Positions 24,421 through 33,765 of a stretch of 64,000 nucleotides of DNA are shown here, in pieces (position 1 is the first letter of the stretch; the number at the start of each line of letters is the position of its first letter). The DNA is from an uncultured Muribaculaceae bacterium (lineage in GTDB: Bacteria > Bacteroidota > Bacteroidia > Bacteroidales > Muribaculaceae): contig CAJUCW010000007.1 of assembly GCA_910585275.1 (NCBI GenBank), positions 62,001 through 126,000 on the forward strand, written 5' to 3'. The position numbers and the translations under genes are program-made. Below the pieces are notes generated by a model. The model had not been told where the DNA came from and did not search any database. It worked only from the letters and a program-made list of their open reading frames with translations.

Positions 24421-26307
24421 ATGAAAATCAAAATATCAAGTTTGTCAAAATTGATGTTAGGGGCGCTCGTCGTCCTTACCGGGGCATGCAGCGATTATCT
24501 CGACAAAGCCCCCGGCAGCGACATCGACGAAACAGAACCTTACAAGAATTTCCGCAATTTCCAGGGATTCGTGGAGGAACTATATGCCGCTATTCCCAAG
24601 GCGATAGCCAACGACTACCACTGCAGCTGGAACCTCGGGGAAGACGAATACTGGGAGCCTTCGGACAATCGTCCCATGGCGCGCTATATCGACAACGGCA
24701 ACTATCGCCCCATAGTGGATGGCGGAGAATTCATCTATGGTTTCCCAAAGCTTGACGAGGGCAATCCATCTGCCGTGGAACGTACGAAGAAAGGTAACGT
24801 ATGGAAGCTTTGCTGGTATGGCATACGCAAGGCAAACATCGGACTTGCCAACCTCGACCTCCTGCAGGATGCCACCGACGAGGAACGTGACCTGATAAAA
24901 GGACAGCTTCTGTTTTTCCGTGGCTGGAACCATTTCATGCTTATGACCTATTGGGGCGGACTTCCTTACATCGACCATGTGCTTCCATCGGGCGAGACCC
25001 CTACGCTGGCAAGAATGAAATTTCAGGAATGCGCCGACCTCGCCGCCAAGGATATGGAGGAGGCCGCAAAGTTCCTTCCTGTGGATTGGGACAAGACGGA
25101 GGCCGGGAAGCTGACTCTCGGAAACAATAACTTGCGTGCGAACAAGATTATGTCGCTCGCATACGCAGGCAAGACGTTGCTCTATGCCGGAAGCCCGCTG
25201 ATGAACTATGAATCGACCGGTTCACGCACATACAACGCCGATTATTGCAAGCGTGGCGCCGAACTTCTTGGCCAGGCTCTAAAAATCACTGAAGAGACCG
25301 GACGATATGAACTGGCTTCTTTCGAGCAATATTCCGAACTGTTCCATTACGCCGACAGGGGCAACCGTGTCCCCGGCTTGAAGGAAGCCATCTTTATGGA
25401 AAACCTTACCGAACTTCTCGGAGGCAGCAACTGGAACCAGAAGAACGATTATCTCTACCAGAAGATCGTGTCGAGCGGCGTGAAGGTGCAGCCTACGGCA
25501 AACTATGTGCTCTATTTCGGTATGGCAAACGGCCTTCCCATCCCTTCGTGGACAGAAGCCGACCCCGTGTCGGGCTACGACCCCACCCATCCCTGGAAAG
25601 ACCGCGACCCGCGTTTCTATAAAATTTTCGGTTATGACGGCGCCCAGATTGTGAAAGACGATGCAGGCACGCTTGCCGAAGAAGTGAAATATGCGAGCCT
25701 CTACAGCGGCGGCGACATGCGTAACCACGGCGGTGCGAAAGCGAACCAGACCGGTTTCGTGGAGCTTAAATGGATTCCGCTTGTAGCGAAACAGTGTGGC
25801 ACATACAACGAGTATGAAATGTGTATGGCCCTCAGCTTCATGCGCCTTGCCGACGTATATCTGCTCTATGCAGAGGCCGTGGCCAACGGTTACGGATCCG
25901 CCACATCCAAATCCACGAGTTTCAACATGACAGCTGTCGAGGCAATCGACAAGGTAAGGGCACGAGCCGGTGTCCCCGGCGTAGATGCCAGGTATCTGGG
26001 TTCCGTCGAGGCTTTCATGAGCGAGGTGCGCAGGGAGAGGGCTGTGGAGCTGGCGTTCGAAGGTCATCGTTTCCATGACCTGCGCCGATGGCTCCTGCTG
26101 ACTGAACGTCCTTACACCTACAAGACGCGCCTTCAGTTCGACCGCGCCCCCGGCATCGATTTCTCGAATCCGAAAGAGAACCGTGTCACCAACATCAGGG
26201 AGGAAATCATTCTTGAACGCCAGCTCGAAGAGCGCCATTATTGGTTCCCCCTCCCCACCGCCGATGTGAACATATATCCTGAATTCGGGCAGAACCCCGG
26301 CTGGTAA
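24421..26307 (+). CDS. SusD-like surface glycan-binding lipoprotein
   Basis: A 628-residue lipoprotein. ATG 24421 is used because an upstream in-frame ATG lies inside susC, and this start gives a clean SPII signal ending LTGAC (Cys23). The RagB/SusD fold is shown by YLDKAPGSDI after the cysteine, the TPR-like region (GQLLFFRGWNHFMLMTYWGGLPYID), and the C-terminal VRRERAVELAFEGHRFHDLRRW followed by YPEFGQNPGW. It caps the SusC barrel and captures glycan. The gap to susC is 10 bp and to the next susC is 24 bp. Confidence 0.96.
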   Translation: MKIKISSLSKLMLGALVVLTGACSDYLDKAPGSDIDETEPYKNFRNFQGFVEELYAAIPKAIANDYHCSWNLGEDEYWEPSDNRPMARYIDNGNYRPIVDGGEFIYGFPKLDEGNPSAVERTKKGNVWKLCWYGIRKANIGLANLDLLQDATDEERDLIKGQLLFFRGWNHFMLMTYWGGLPYIDHVLPSGETPTLARMKFQECADLAAKDMEEAAKFLPVDWDKTEAGKLTLGNNNLRANKIMSLAYAGKTLLYAGSPLMNYESTGSRTYNADYCKRGAELLGQALKITEETGRYELASFEQYSELFHYADRGNRVPGLKEAIFMENLTELLGGSNWNQKNDYLYQKIVSSGVKVQPTANYVLYFGMANGLPIPSWTEADPVSGYDPTHPWKDRDPRFYKIFGYDGAQIVKDDAGTLAEEVKYASLYSGGDMRNHGGAKANQTGFVELKWIPLVAKQCGTYNEYEMCMALSFMRLADVYLLYAEAVANGYGSATSKSTSFNMTAVEAIDKVRARAGVPGVDARYLGSVEAFMSEVRRERAVELAFEGHRFHDLRRWLLLTERPYTYKTRLQFDRAPGIDFSNPKENRVTNIREEIILERQLEERHYWFPLPTADVNIYPEFGQNPGW

Positions 26308-26331
26308 ACAAAACTAACAAAACATCTTGCA

Positions 26332-29136
26332 ATGAATACCATAGCAAAATATATAGGATGCGGCGTCTTGATGACGGCGACCGGGGCGGCATCGCCTGCG
26401 TATGCCCAACTGGAAAACAACGACAGCCTCGTGCATGTGGCTTTTCAGACAAAGCCTGCCGAAGACGTCATCGGAGCCGTGCAACAGGTAAATTTCGAGG
26501 AGTTGTTGAAAAAGGATTTCACCGAATCCGCCCTCGACGGCAGCCTTACTTCGATAGTTGGCGCGACGAACTGGGGACAATCTGCCCTCGTGCTCGTTGA
26601 CGGGATGCCCCGCGACCCTTCCGACATCCGTCCCTCCGAAATACAGAGCGTAAGCTTCCTGAAGGGAGCGGCCGCAGTGGCCCTTTATGGCAGCCAGGGC
26701 GCCAAGGGGGTGACACTCATCACCACGAAGCGCGGTCTCAACCAGAGAATGACCGTCGATTTCAGGGCCACCGGAGGTTTCAACGTGCCGAAGAGCTATC
26801 CGAAGTTTCTTGATGCCGCAAGCTACATGACCCTCTATAACGAGGCATGCCGCAACGACGGAATTTCGGAGCGTTATGATGCCGCCACAATCTACAACAC
26901 GGCAGCCGGTACGAATCCGTGGCGCTATCCCGACCAGAAATATTATAACGACGATTATCTGAAGAAGTTCTCCACCTGGTATGGGGTGACCGGGCAAATC
27001 CGTGGCGGCAACGAGCGCACGCACTATTATCTCAACGTCGGGTTGAACCGGAGCAACGGGCTCATCAAGGTCGGAAAACATAAGGACGACTATTCCCTCC
27101 GTTTCAACGTGCGAGGCAACGTCGATATGGCAATCACCAACTGGCTTTCCGCTTACACGAATGCATCTATGGTGGTGAACGACGCATATAATTCGAGAGG
27201 CGATTTCTGGGATATGGCTTCTTCTACGTGGCCCAACAGATTCTCGGTGCTTTTGCCTGTGGATATGGTTGACCCCAACAACGCTTCGCTCCAGGACATG
27301 ATAAAGTCGGCCACCCTTATCGACGGCAGATACCTTCTCGGAGGCACTTCGAGCAACCAGACGAACGCCTTCGCCGACGCTTTCGAGGCCGGCTATGTAA
27401 AAGACAAGACGCGGACCTATACTTTCGACGTGGGTTTGAATTTCAACTTAAGTGCCATATTGGAAGGTCTTTCGTTCAAGACGGTTTTCGGAATCGACTA
27501 CCGTTCGTTCTACAGCGAGGGTTTCAAGGAGGACTATGCCGTGTATGAACCTACATGGGCGAACGTCAACGGAAAGGACATGATCGTAGGGCTTACAAAG
27601 CATGGCAACGACACCAACTCCACCAATGAATACGTCGGCCAGTCAACCTACTATCAGAACATGCTTTTCCGTGCCCAGTTCGACTATAACAGGGTTTTCG
27701 CCGATCTCCATCATGTGGATGCCGTGCTTCTCGGCTGGGGCTATCAGCGTAGCAATTCGGCAGACTCCAACCACGACAGTTCTTCATACCACAAAGATAC
27801 GAACGTGAATGCCGGCCTTGAGGTGAACTATAATTACGACCGGCGTTATTACGCCACCCTGACCGGGGTTCTGGTGCATTCGAGCAAGCTTGCCCCGGGC
27901 CATCGCAACGCTTTCTCGCCCGCAGTCACACTGGGTTGGAGACTCGGACAAGAGAAATTCATAAAGGAGAATGCCGACTGGCTCGACGACCTCAAGATTA
28001 TGGCATCGTTTGCCAATCTCCATCAGGACGTGGATATTTCAGACTGGTATCTATGGTCGGGCTACAACAAGTATAAAGGGGGCTGGTTCACCTGGCGCGA
28101 CGGCAACAGCGGCGGCTGGACCACGGCACCGATGCGCGTGGATAATTTCGACCTCACGTTCCTGACCCGTAAAGAATTCCGAATCGGTCTCGATGCCCGT
28201 CTATTCAACGGTCTTGTGAACTTGAATGCCAACTGGTTTACCTACGATTCCAACGGAGGTCTGACACAGGGCACCAACACCCTCGTCCCTTCGTTCATGA
28301 ACCAGTATGACGCATCGTTCCTTTCCTGGATGAACTATAACAACGACCGTCGCACGGGATTTGACTTCGCACTCGACCTCAAGAAGAATTTCGGTGAATT
28401 CGACCTCGGATTAGGTTTCTCGGGACTATATCTCACAACCAAAGCCATGAAACGCGACGAGATGCCGGCTGAGAAATACCTTTCTACAGTGGGACGTCCG
28501 CTCGGAGCAAGTTTCGGCTATCTCTGCGAAGGTTTCTTCGAGAGCCAGGAGGAAATCGACAACCGCGATGTGCGCCAGACATTCGGAGGCACCCTCCGTC
28601 CCGGCGACCTTAAATATACAGACGTAAACGGCGATGGTGTGGTTGACGCCAACGACCGCGTTTTCCTCGGCTCATGGAACCCGAAGTTCTCTTTCGGCAT
28701 CAACCTTACGGCAAAATGGCGTAACTTCACGCTCTTCGCTTACGGTCTCGGACAGACGGGAGGCATCGGCTACAAGAACAACTCCTACTATAACAACGGC
28801 GGTGACAACAAGTATTCGGAAAACGCATGGCTGCGCTGGACTCCGGAGACCGCTTCGACTGCCCTTTATCCGCGTCTGACCACCGGCTCCACCAACAACA
28901 ATAACCAGGCATCTACATTCTGGCGCTATAAGACCGACCGGTTCACTATCGGAAGGGTGCAGCTTACATACGACTTCCCTTCGACGATGTTCACAGGGAA
29001 GGTGGTCAGCGGCTTGAGCGTCTATATCCAGGGCGACAACCTGGCGGTTATTTCCAAGGAGCGCAAGGAGATTGAACGTTCCACCGGCAGCCCGCAGACA
29101 CGTTCCTACAATCTCGGCGCACAGATCACATTCTGA
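26332..29136 (+). CDS. Second SusC-like transporter, without the regulatory domain
   Basis: A 934-residue TonB-dependent receptor. The signal peptide ends at AYAQ (about residue 25). The N-terminal carboxypeptidase-like domain and a clear TonB box are absent; only about 55 residues separate the signal from the plug (SALVLVDGMPRDPSDIRPSEI and KGAAAVALYGSQGAKGVTLITTKRG). This shortened form is common for the second SusC in tandem xylan loci. The barrel ends YNLGAQITF. It pairs with the SusD encoded 22 bp downstream. How it contacts TonB without an obvious box is unclear. Confidence 0.94.
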   Translation: MNTIAKYIGCGVLMTATGAASPAYAQLENNDSLVHVAFQTKPAEDVIGAVQQVNFEELLKKDFTESALDGSLTSIVGATNWGQSALVLVDGMPRDPSDIRPSEIQSVSFLKGAAAVALYGSQGAKGVTLITTKRGLNQRMTVDFRATGGFNVPKSYPKFLDAASYMTLYNEACRNDGISERYDAATIYNTAAGTNPWRYPDQKYYNDDYLKKFSTWYGVTGQIRGGNERTHYYLNVGLNRSNGLIKVGKHKDDYSLRFNVRGNVDMAITNWLSAYTNASMVVNDAYNSRGDFWDMASSTWPNRFSVLLPVDMVDPNNASLQDMIKSATLIDGRYLLGGTSSNQTNAFADAFEAGYVKDKTRTYTFDVGLNFNLSAILEGLSFKTVFGIDYRSFYSEGFKEDYAVYEPTWANVNGKDMIVGLTKHGNDTNSTNEYVGQSTYYQNMLFRAQFDYNRVFADLHHVDAVLLGWGYQRSNSADSNHDSSSYHKDTNVNAGLEVNYNYDRRYYATLTGVLVHSSKLAPGHRNAFSPAVTLGWRLGQEKFIKENADWLDDLKIMASFANLHQDVDISDWYLWSGYNKYKGGWFTWRDGNSGGWTTAPMRVDNFDLTFLTRKEFRIGLDARLFNGLVNLNANWFTYDSNGGLTQGTNTLVPSFMNQYDASFLSWMNYNNDRRTGFDFALDLKKNFGEFDLGLGFSGLYLTTKAMKRDEMPAEKYLSTVGRPLGASFGYLCEGFFESQEEIDNRDVRQTFGGTLRPGDLKYTDVNGDGVVDANDRVFLGSWNPKFSFGINLTAKWRNFTLFAYGLGQTGGIGYKNNSYYNNGGDNKYSENAWLRWTPETASTALYPRLTTGSTNNNNQASTFWRYKTDRFTIGRVQLTYDFPSTMFTGKVVSGLSVYIQGDNLAVISKERKEIERSTGSPQTRSYNLGAQITF

Positions 29137-29158
29137 CAACTAAAACCTAAAGTCAATC

Positions 29159-30922
29159 ATGATTAAGAAAATAATATATACAACGTTGGGTGTGCTTGCA
29201 TGCGGTGCTCTCTCCGGATGTGACGATGTCTTCACCCCGGCGGAGGAGAACCTTTCCGACATTTCGCAGATGCAGACCAATCCACAGTTTGCCCACGGCT
29301 TCCTGCTGCATATCTACAGGAATGTGCCGGGATATTACGACAACAGCGAGTATGCCACCGACGACGCCGTCACCAACGAAAAGAACAATGCTATAGGCAA
29401 CATGGCTACGGGAGCGTGGACGAGTTCCAACAATCCGTTGTCGGTATGGGACCGCCAACTCAACAATATTCAGAACCTCAACATGTTTCTGGAAAACGAA
29501 AAGATGGTGACGTGGGCTGAAGACCCTGAAGCCGCCGAACTTTTCCACCTCCGTTTTACGGGGGAAGCCCATGGTCTCAGGGCGCTCTTCATGTACTACC
29601 TTCTCCGCAACCATGCCGGCTATACTTCCGACGGGGAACTTATGGGTGTGATAAAACTCGACAGCTATCTTCCGTCGGGCGCGGGTCTTAACTTGGGCAG
29701 GGCGTCTTTCAGAGAGTGCGTAGATATGATCCTTGCCGACCTCGACATCGCCGAGTCTCATCTTCCGATGGAGTTTGAAAACATGTCGCTCGACGAGCCT
29801 GTGCCTGCCCCGTTCAACGAGATTACTACGAATCCCGGAGTATATAACAGGGTGATGGGAGAATATGGCCGACAAATGATGAACCGCACAATCGCGAGGG
29901 CGATACGGTCGCGTGTCACCCTCCTGGCGGCGAGTCCGGCGTTCGAGGCGTCCGGAATCACCTGGAACGAGGCTGCGGATGCCGCCGCTTCGGTGCTCGA
30001 CGGAATCGGAGGCGTTTCGGGGCTTGCATCCAACGGAATCACGTATTATTGCAACGCCGCAGAACTCGACAACCTGAGCGAGGGTAAATGTCCGAAGGAG
30101 ATTATCTGGAGGGGGAATACCAACGACAACCGCAATGAGGAAAACAATAACTTCCCGCCGTCGCTTTATGGCAACGGACGCATGAACCCTACCCAGAATC
30201 TCGTTGACGCTTTCCCGATGGCAAACGGATTCCCCATTGACGACGAGCGCAGCAACTACGACCCGGCTAACCCTTATTCCGGACGCGATTCACGCCTTTC
30301 AACATACATCATCTATAACGGGGCCACCGCCGGAACCAACAACACTCCCATTTACACGGCAAGCGACGCCACCACCGCCGACGGACTTAACAAACGCGAG
30401 ACTTCCACACGTACGGGCTACTATATGAAGAAACGTCTGCGCATGGATGTGAGCAGCAATCCGTCGGCCGCACAAACGAAGATACATATCGAGCCGAGGT
30501 TCAGATATACCGAAATCTTCCTCAATTATGCCGAAGCCGCCAACGAGGCCTGGGGTCCGAAAGGATCCGGAAGCCATGGCTACAGCGCATACGACGTGAT
30601 AAAGGCCATCCGCAACAGGGCCGGAATCAAAGACGTGGCCTATCTTGACGAATGTGCGGCATCGAAAGAGAAGATGCGCGAACTTATCCGCAACGAACGC
30701 CGCCTTGAACTTTGCTTCGAGAGCTTCCGCTTCTGGGACCTCCGCCGCTGGAAGGCAGACCTGAACGTACCTGCACGCGGAATCGATATAAAGGGGACAA
30801 CATATACGCTTATCCCCTCGGTGGAGGAAAGGTCGTTTACAGATTTCATGTATTACGGACCTATCCCGCAGTCAGAGGTGTTGAAATTCAGCAATCTGTT
30901 GCAGAACAGGGGCTGGCAGTAA
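29159..30922 (+). CDS. Second SusD-like lipoprotein
   Basis: A 587-residue RagB/SusD-family lipoprotein with SPII signal ending LSGC (Cys21). The family hallmarks are GEAHGLRALFMYYLLRNHAGYT in the helical core, RFRYTEIFLNYAEAANEAWG and the C-terminal ELIRNERRLELCFESFRFWDLRRWK, followed by a YYGPIPQSEVLKF and NLLQNRGWQ end. It caps the second SusC. The preceding gap is 22 bp. The two SusD proteins differ strongly in sequence, so they probably bind different parts or sizes of the same glycan. Confidence 0.95.
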   Translation: MIKKIIYTTLGVLACGALSGCDDVFTPAEENLSDISQMQTNPQFAHGFLLHIYRNVPGYYDNSEYATDDAVTNEKNNAIGNMATGAWTSSNNPLSVWDRQLNNIQNLNMFLENEKMVTWAEDPEAAELFHLRFTGEAHGLRALFMYYLLRNHAGYTSDGELMGVIKLDSYLPSGAGLNLGRASFRECVDMILADLDIAESHLPMEFENMSLDEPVPAPFNEITTNPGVYNRVMGEYGRQMMNRTIARAIRSRVTLLAASPAFEASGITWNEAADAAASVLDGIGGVSGLASNGITYYCNAAELDNLSEGKCPKEIIWRGNTNDNRNEENNNFPPSLYGNGRMNPTQNLVDAFPMANGFPIDDERSNYDPANPYSGRDSRLSTYIIYNGATAGTNNTPIYTASDATTADGLNKRETSTRTGYYMKKRLRMDVSSNPSAAQTKIHIEPRFRYTEIFLNYAEAANEAWGPKGSGSHGYSAYDVIKAIRNRAGIKDVAYLDECAASKEKMRELIRNERRLELCFESFRFWDLRRWKADLNVPARGIDIKGTTYTLIPSVEERSFTDFMYYGPIPQSEVLKFSNLLQNRGWQ

Positions 30923-30949
30923 TCTTACAAACAAATTATCGATACAGCA

Positions 30950-31987
30950 ATGAAAACCTTTAAAATACTGACACTAACCGTTCTTGCCGGCGGGGCTTTG
31001 GCATCATGTTCGAATTCCGGAAATGAATTTCCCGATTTCGAGTACCAGACCGTCTATTTCGCCCAGCCCACAATAGGGAGGACCATCGAACTCGGAAATG
31101 CCCTCGACGTTGACCTTTCGCTCGACAACCAGCACATGTTTCAGGTGAAGGCGGTGCGCGGAGGTGCATACGGCAACTCTTCCAACCGTGTGATACATTA
31201 TAAAGTTGACCCCTCTCTTTGTGATAACCTTTATTTCTCCGAAGACTGGGGGGGCCATCAGACAGTGATTCTTCCCGAAGAATATTATGAGATTCTCGAT
31301 AAGGATCTCGTGATACCGTCGGGACGCATCGACGGAGGAGTGAGAGTGAAACTCAACGACAACTTTTTCCACGACCCGAAGGCGCTCGACTACAATTATG
31401 TGCTTCCGCTCGTGATGACGGGCGTGGAAGGCAATGACTCCATTCTACAGGGAAAGAAACTTGTGGAGAATCCCAACCGTTTTGTAGCGACAGACTGGAG
31501 CGTGGCACCAAAGGATTTTGTGGTGTATTGCCTTAAATTCGTCAACGAATGGAGCGGCAATTATCTTCGCCGCGGCAAAGACCGCATAGCCTTTTCCGAC
31601 GGTACGTCGAAAGAGGTGGTGCGCCACAAAGAATATGTGGAGCGCGATGAACTCGTGACATCGGTCACCAGCGCCTACCGCAGTTGCGAGCTTCCGTTGT
31701 CAACGCAGATAGATGCAGACCATACATATTCCTACAGGCTTCTTCTCAATTTCAATGAAGACGGCACATGCAGCGTGGCTTCCGCCGCCGACGGCGTGAC
31801 CGCTTCCGGCACCGGGAAATTCCTTGAAAAATCGGAGAAAAAAGCCATAAGCGGAATCGACAGAGACGCGCTGTATCTGGAATATACGGTGACCCATCCC
31901 GACGGATGGAACCTCACCGTGGCCGATACCCTCGTGATGCGCGACAGGAATGTGTCGGCACAATATCCGGCTTTGGAAATAAAGTAA
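30950..31987 (+). CDS. DUF1735/DUF4361-type surface lipoprotein
   Basis: A 345-residue lipoprotein (SPII signal ending LASC, Cys20). The first domain (about residues 30-160) has the DUF1735 pattern: YQTVYFAQPTIGRTIELG, then IHYKVDPSLCDNLYF and LPEEYYEIL, ending in DYNYVLPLVMTGV. The second domain, from about 170, matches DUF4361 (FVVYCLKFVNEWSGNYLRRGKD, then YSYRLLLNFNEDGTCSV). Proteins of this architecture sit in the SusE position of xylan and other loci and bind glycan at the surface. It starts 28 bp after the second SusD stop. Confidence 0.85.
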   Translation: MKTFKILTLTVLAGGALASCSNSGNEFPDFEYQTVYFAQPTIGRTIELGNALDVDLSLDNQHMFQVKAVRGGAYGNSSNRVIHYKVDPSLCDNLYFSEDWGGHQTVILPEEYYEILDKDLVIPSGRIDGGVRVKLNDNFFHDPKALDYNYVLPLVMTGVEGNDSILQGKKLVENPNRFVATDWSVAPKDFVVYCLKFVNEWSGNYLRRGKDRIAFSDGTSKEVVRHKEYVERDELVTSVTSAYRSCELPLSTQIDADHTYSYRLLLNFNEDGTCSVASAADGVTASGTGKFLEKSEKKAISGIDRDALYLEYTVTHPDGWNLTVADTLVMRDRNVSAQYPALEIK

Positions 31988-32007
31988 ACAACCTTGAATT
32001 CTAAGAG

Positions 32008-33669
32008 ATGAATCAAATGAAAAAAATGAGATACCTTTGGCTTCCTGTGGCTTCCGCATGTCTGATGCTTTCATCGTGTGCCGAAGATTATAAGGAAACC
32101 ATACCGATGCCTGACAAGCCCGGGGACGTGGCACTCGCCGAGCGCCTTTCTTCGTACGACGTGCTTTCGGAATATGCTTCCGCAAAGGGAATAAAAGCCG
32201 GCGTTAGCGTTGACCCTACGGCGTTCGCCTCGCAAGGGCTGCTCTACAGCATTGTCGTTTCCAACTTCAACCAGGTGGAGAGTTCCGCCAAGTTTACCCA
32301 TTTGTCGTTCCTTTCCGCCGACAATGTGCTGGATTTCACTCCGCTTTCCACATTGAAGGATGCCGCCGGTAAGGCGGGCGTGGAGATGTTCGGTCCGGCA
32401 TTGTGTTCCGACGTCAACATACCCGACGATTATCTCAAATCGCTGATAGCCGATGTCGTGATTCCTTATCAACCCTGGAGCGAAGACATCCTTATCAATG
32501 ATTTCGAGAGTGACGAGGTAGGCAAGAAATATCCTTCCGTTAAAAAAGCCGCCGGTTCGGTGGATGTGGCTGTAATGGAAGATCCCCTCGGGGTGCGCGG
32601 CAAAGTGCTCGGTGGCACCTCGCTCACCATGGACCTTCCGAAGCTTGTGGATATAAAGCTGCCCGACGGGTTCACGCTTGCCGATGTGTCGAGGGTGAAA
32701 CTGAAATGTCTCGTGCTTTCCGGCACTCCGACTTCCTCCCGTATTGTGGTGGAGAGCGCGGGTTTGAACGAAAGCGGCAACCCTTTCAAAACGAAGAATC
32801 AATGGGAAGACTACGTGTTCGACCTCACCAAGGTGAAACTTAGCGACGCGGAACGGGCACGCAACACTTTCAGCATCGCCGTCGGAGCTTATGGCTCAAA
32901 AGTGAGCTGTTGCATCGACGATGTGACGATACAGCTTGAACATTCCACCGGCGACGACACTGTGATCAAGAAAACCCCGGAAGAGAAGACCGAAATCATC
33001 AAAGGGGAACTCTATAAGTGGGTTGACGGCGTGCTCGACATCTGCGGCACCGACGTTAAGGAATACGTGATATTCGACGAACCGCTTGACTCGGAAGTGG
33101 CTTCTTTCCATTGGAACGAATATCTTGGCGACGGCTATGTGGCGGATGTGCAAAAAGCCGCAGAGGCTAAAGCCGGCACCGACGTGAAATTCTATTTAAG
33201 CCAGTCGCTTGTGCTCGACGAAATGCTTGCCAACGACGTGCGCAGCCTGAAGAGTGAAATCGAAGCATTGGAAAGCAAAGGAGTGAGGGTGGATGCCGTC
33301 AACCTTGTCATCGATGCATCGTATTCTTTGGATTATGTTGCGCAGACGGCCGCCGACGCTGTCGTGAAGGAGGCTTTGAAGAGTCTTTCTTTGCTTGGAA
33401 AGCCTGTCAGGGTGGCAGGATTCAAGGTGAAGGTGGTTGACGAAAACGGAATGCAGGTAAACCCCGTGAACATGACCACGGAACAACGTCAGGCTGTGGC
33501 GGAGTATTATGAACTTGTAATCGGCGAGACACTCGAAACCCTTGGCGACAAAGCGGCCGGGTTCTCTTTCTCATCCGCTCTTGACACGACCCAGGAGACC
33601 GCTCCCTGGCTGCAGAACGGCAACAGGAGTTTCATTTACGAAGGTATAGTGAAAGGCCTTTCCGAATGA
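32008..33669 (+). CDS. GH10-like lipoprotein lacking the nucleophile, likely glycan-binding
   Basis: A 553-residue lipoprotein (SPII signal ending MLSSC, Cys24; M4 is an alternative start). The chain resembles a GH10 xylanase split by an inserted carbohydrate-binding module, as in other Bacteroidales GH10s. The N-terminal part (KAGVSVDPTAFAS, SNFNQVESSAKFTHLSF) aligns with the GH10 barrel start. Residues about 160-310 form a jelly-roll CBM-like insert (LINDFESDE ... YVFDLTKVKLS). The barrel resumes at about 330. E358 (IFDEPLD) sits where the GH10 acid/base lies, but the nucleophile segment ITELD is replaced by VAGFK with Gly471. It is therefore probably a xylan-binding surface protein rather than an enzyme. 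Confidence 0.7.
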   Translation: MNQMKKMRYLWLPVASACLMLSSCAEDYKETIPMPDKPGDVALAERLSSYDVLSEYASAKGIKAGVSVDPTAFASQGLLYSIVVSNFNQVESSAKFTHLSFLSADNVLDFTPLSTLKDAAGKAGVEMFGPALCSDVNIPDDYLKSLIADVVIPYQPWSEDILINDFESDEVGKKYPSVKKAAGSVDVAVMEDPLGVRGKVLGGTSLTMDLPKLVDIKLPDGFTLADVSRVKLKCLVLSGTPTSSRIVVESAGLNESGNPFKTKNQWEDYVFDLTKVKLSDAERARNTFSIAVGAYGSKVSCCIDDVTIQLEHSTGDDTVIKKTPEEKTEIIKGELYKWVDGVLDICGTDVKEYVIFDEPLDSEVASFHWNEYLGDGYVADVQKAAEAKAGTDVKFYLSQSLVLDEMLANDVRSLKSEIEALESKGVRVDAVNLVIDASYSLDYVAQTAADAVVKEALKSLSLLGKPVRVAGFKVKVVDENGMQVNPVNMTTEQRQAVAEYYELVIGETLETLGDKAAGFSFSSALDTTQETAPWLQNGNRSFIYEGIVKGLSE

Positions 33670-33765
33670 TTTTACAACCCTGAAGACAGGGTATGCCGAT
33701 ATGTTTGGTTCCGACGGTGGCATGTGCCATCGTGTCGCCGCCGGAGCTTTTTCTTATAATTAATA

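Noticed and set aside
32071..32802. A 243-codon minus-strand frame opposite the GH10-like gene
   Set aside because: It is the antisense of a supported lipoprotein gene, with composition typical of a shadow frame.
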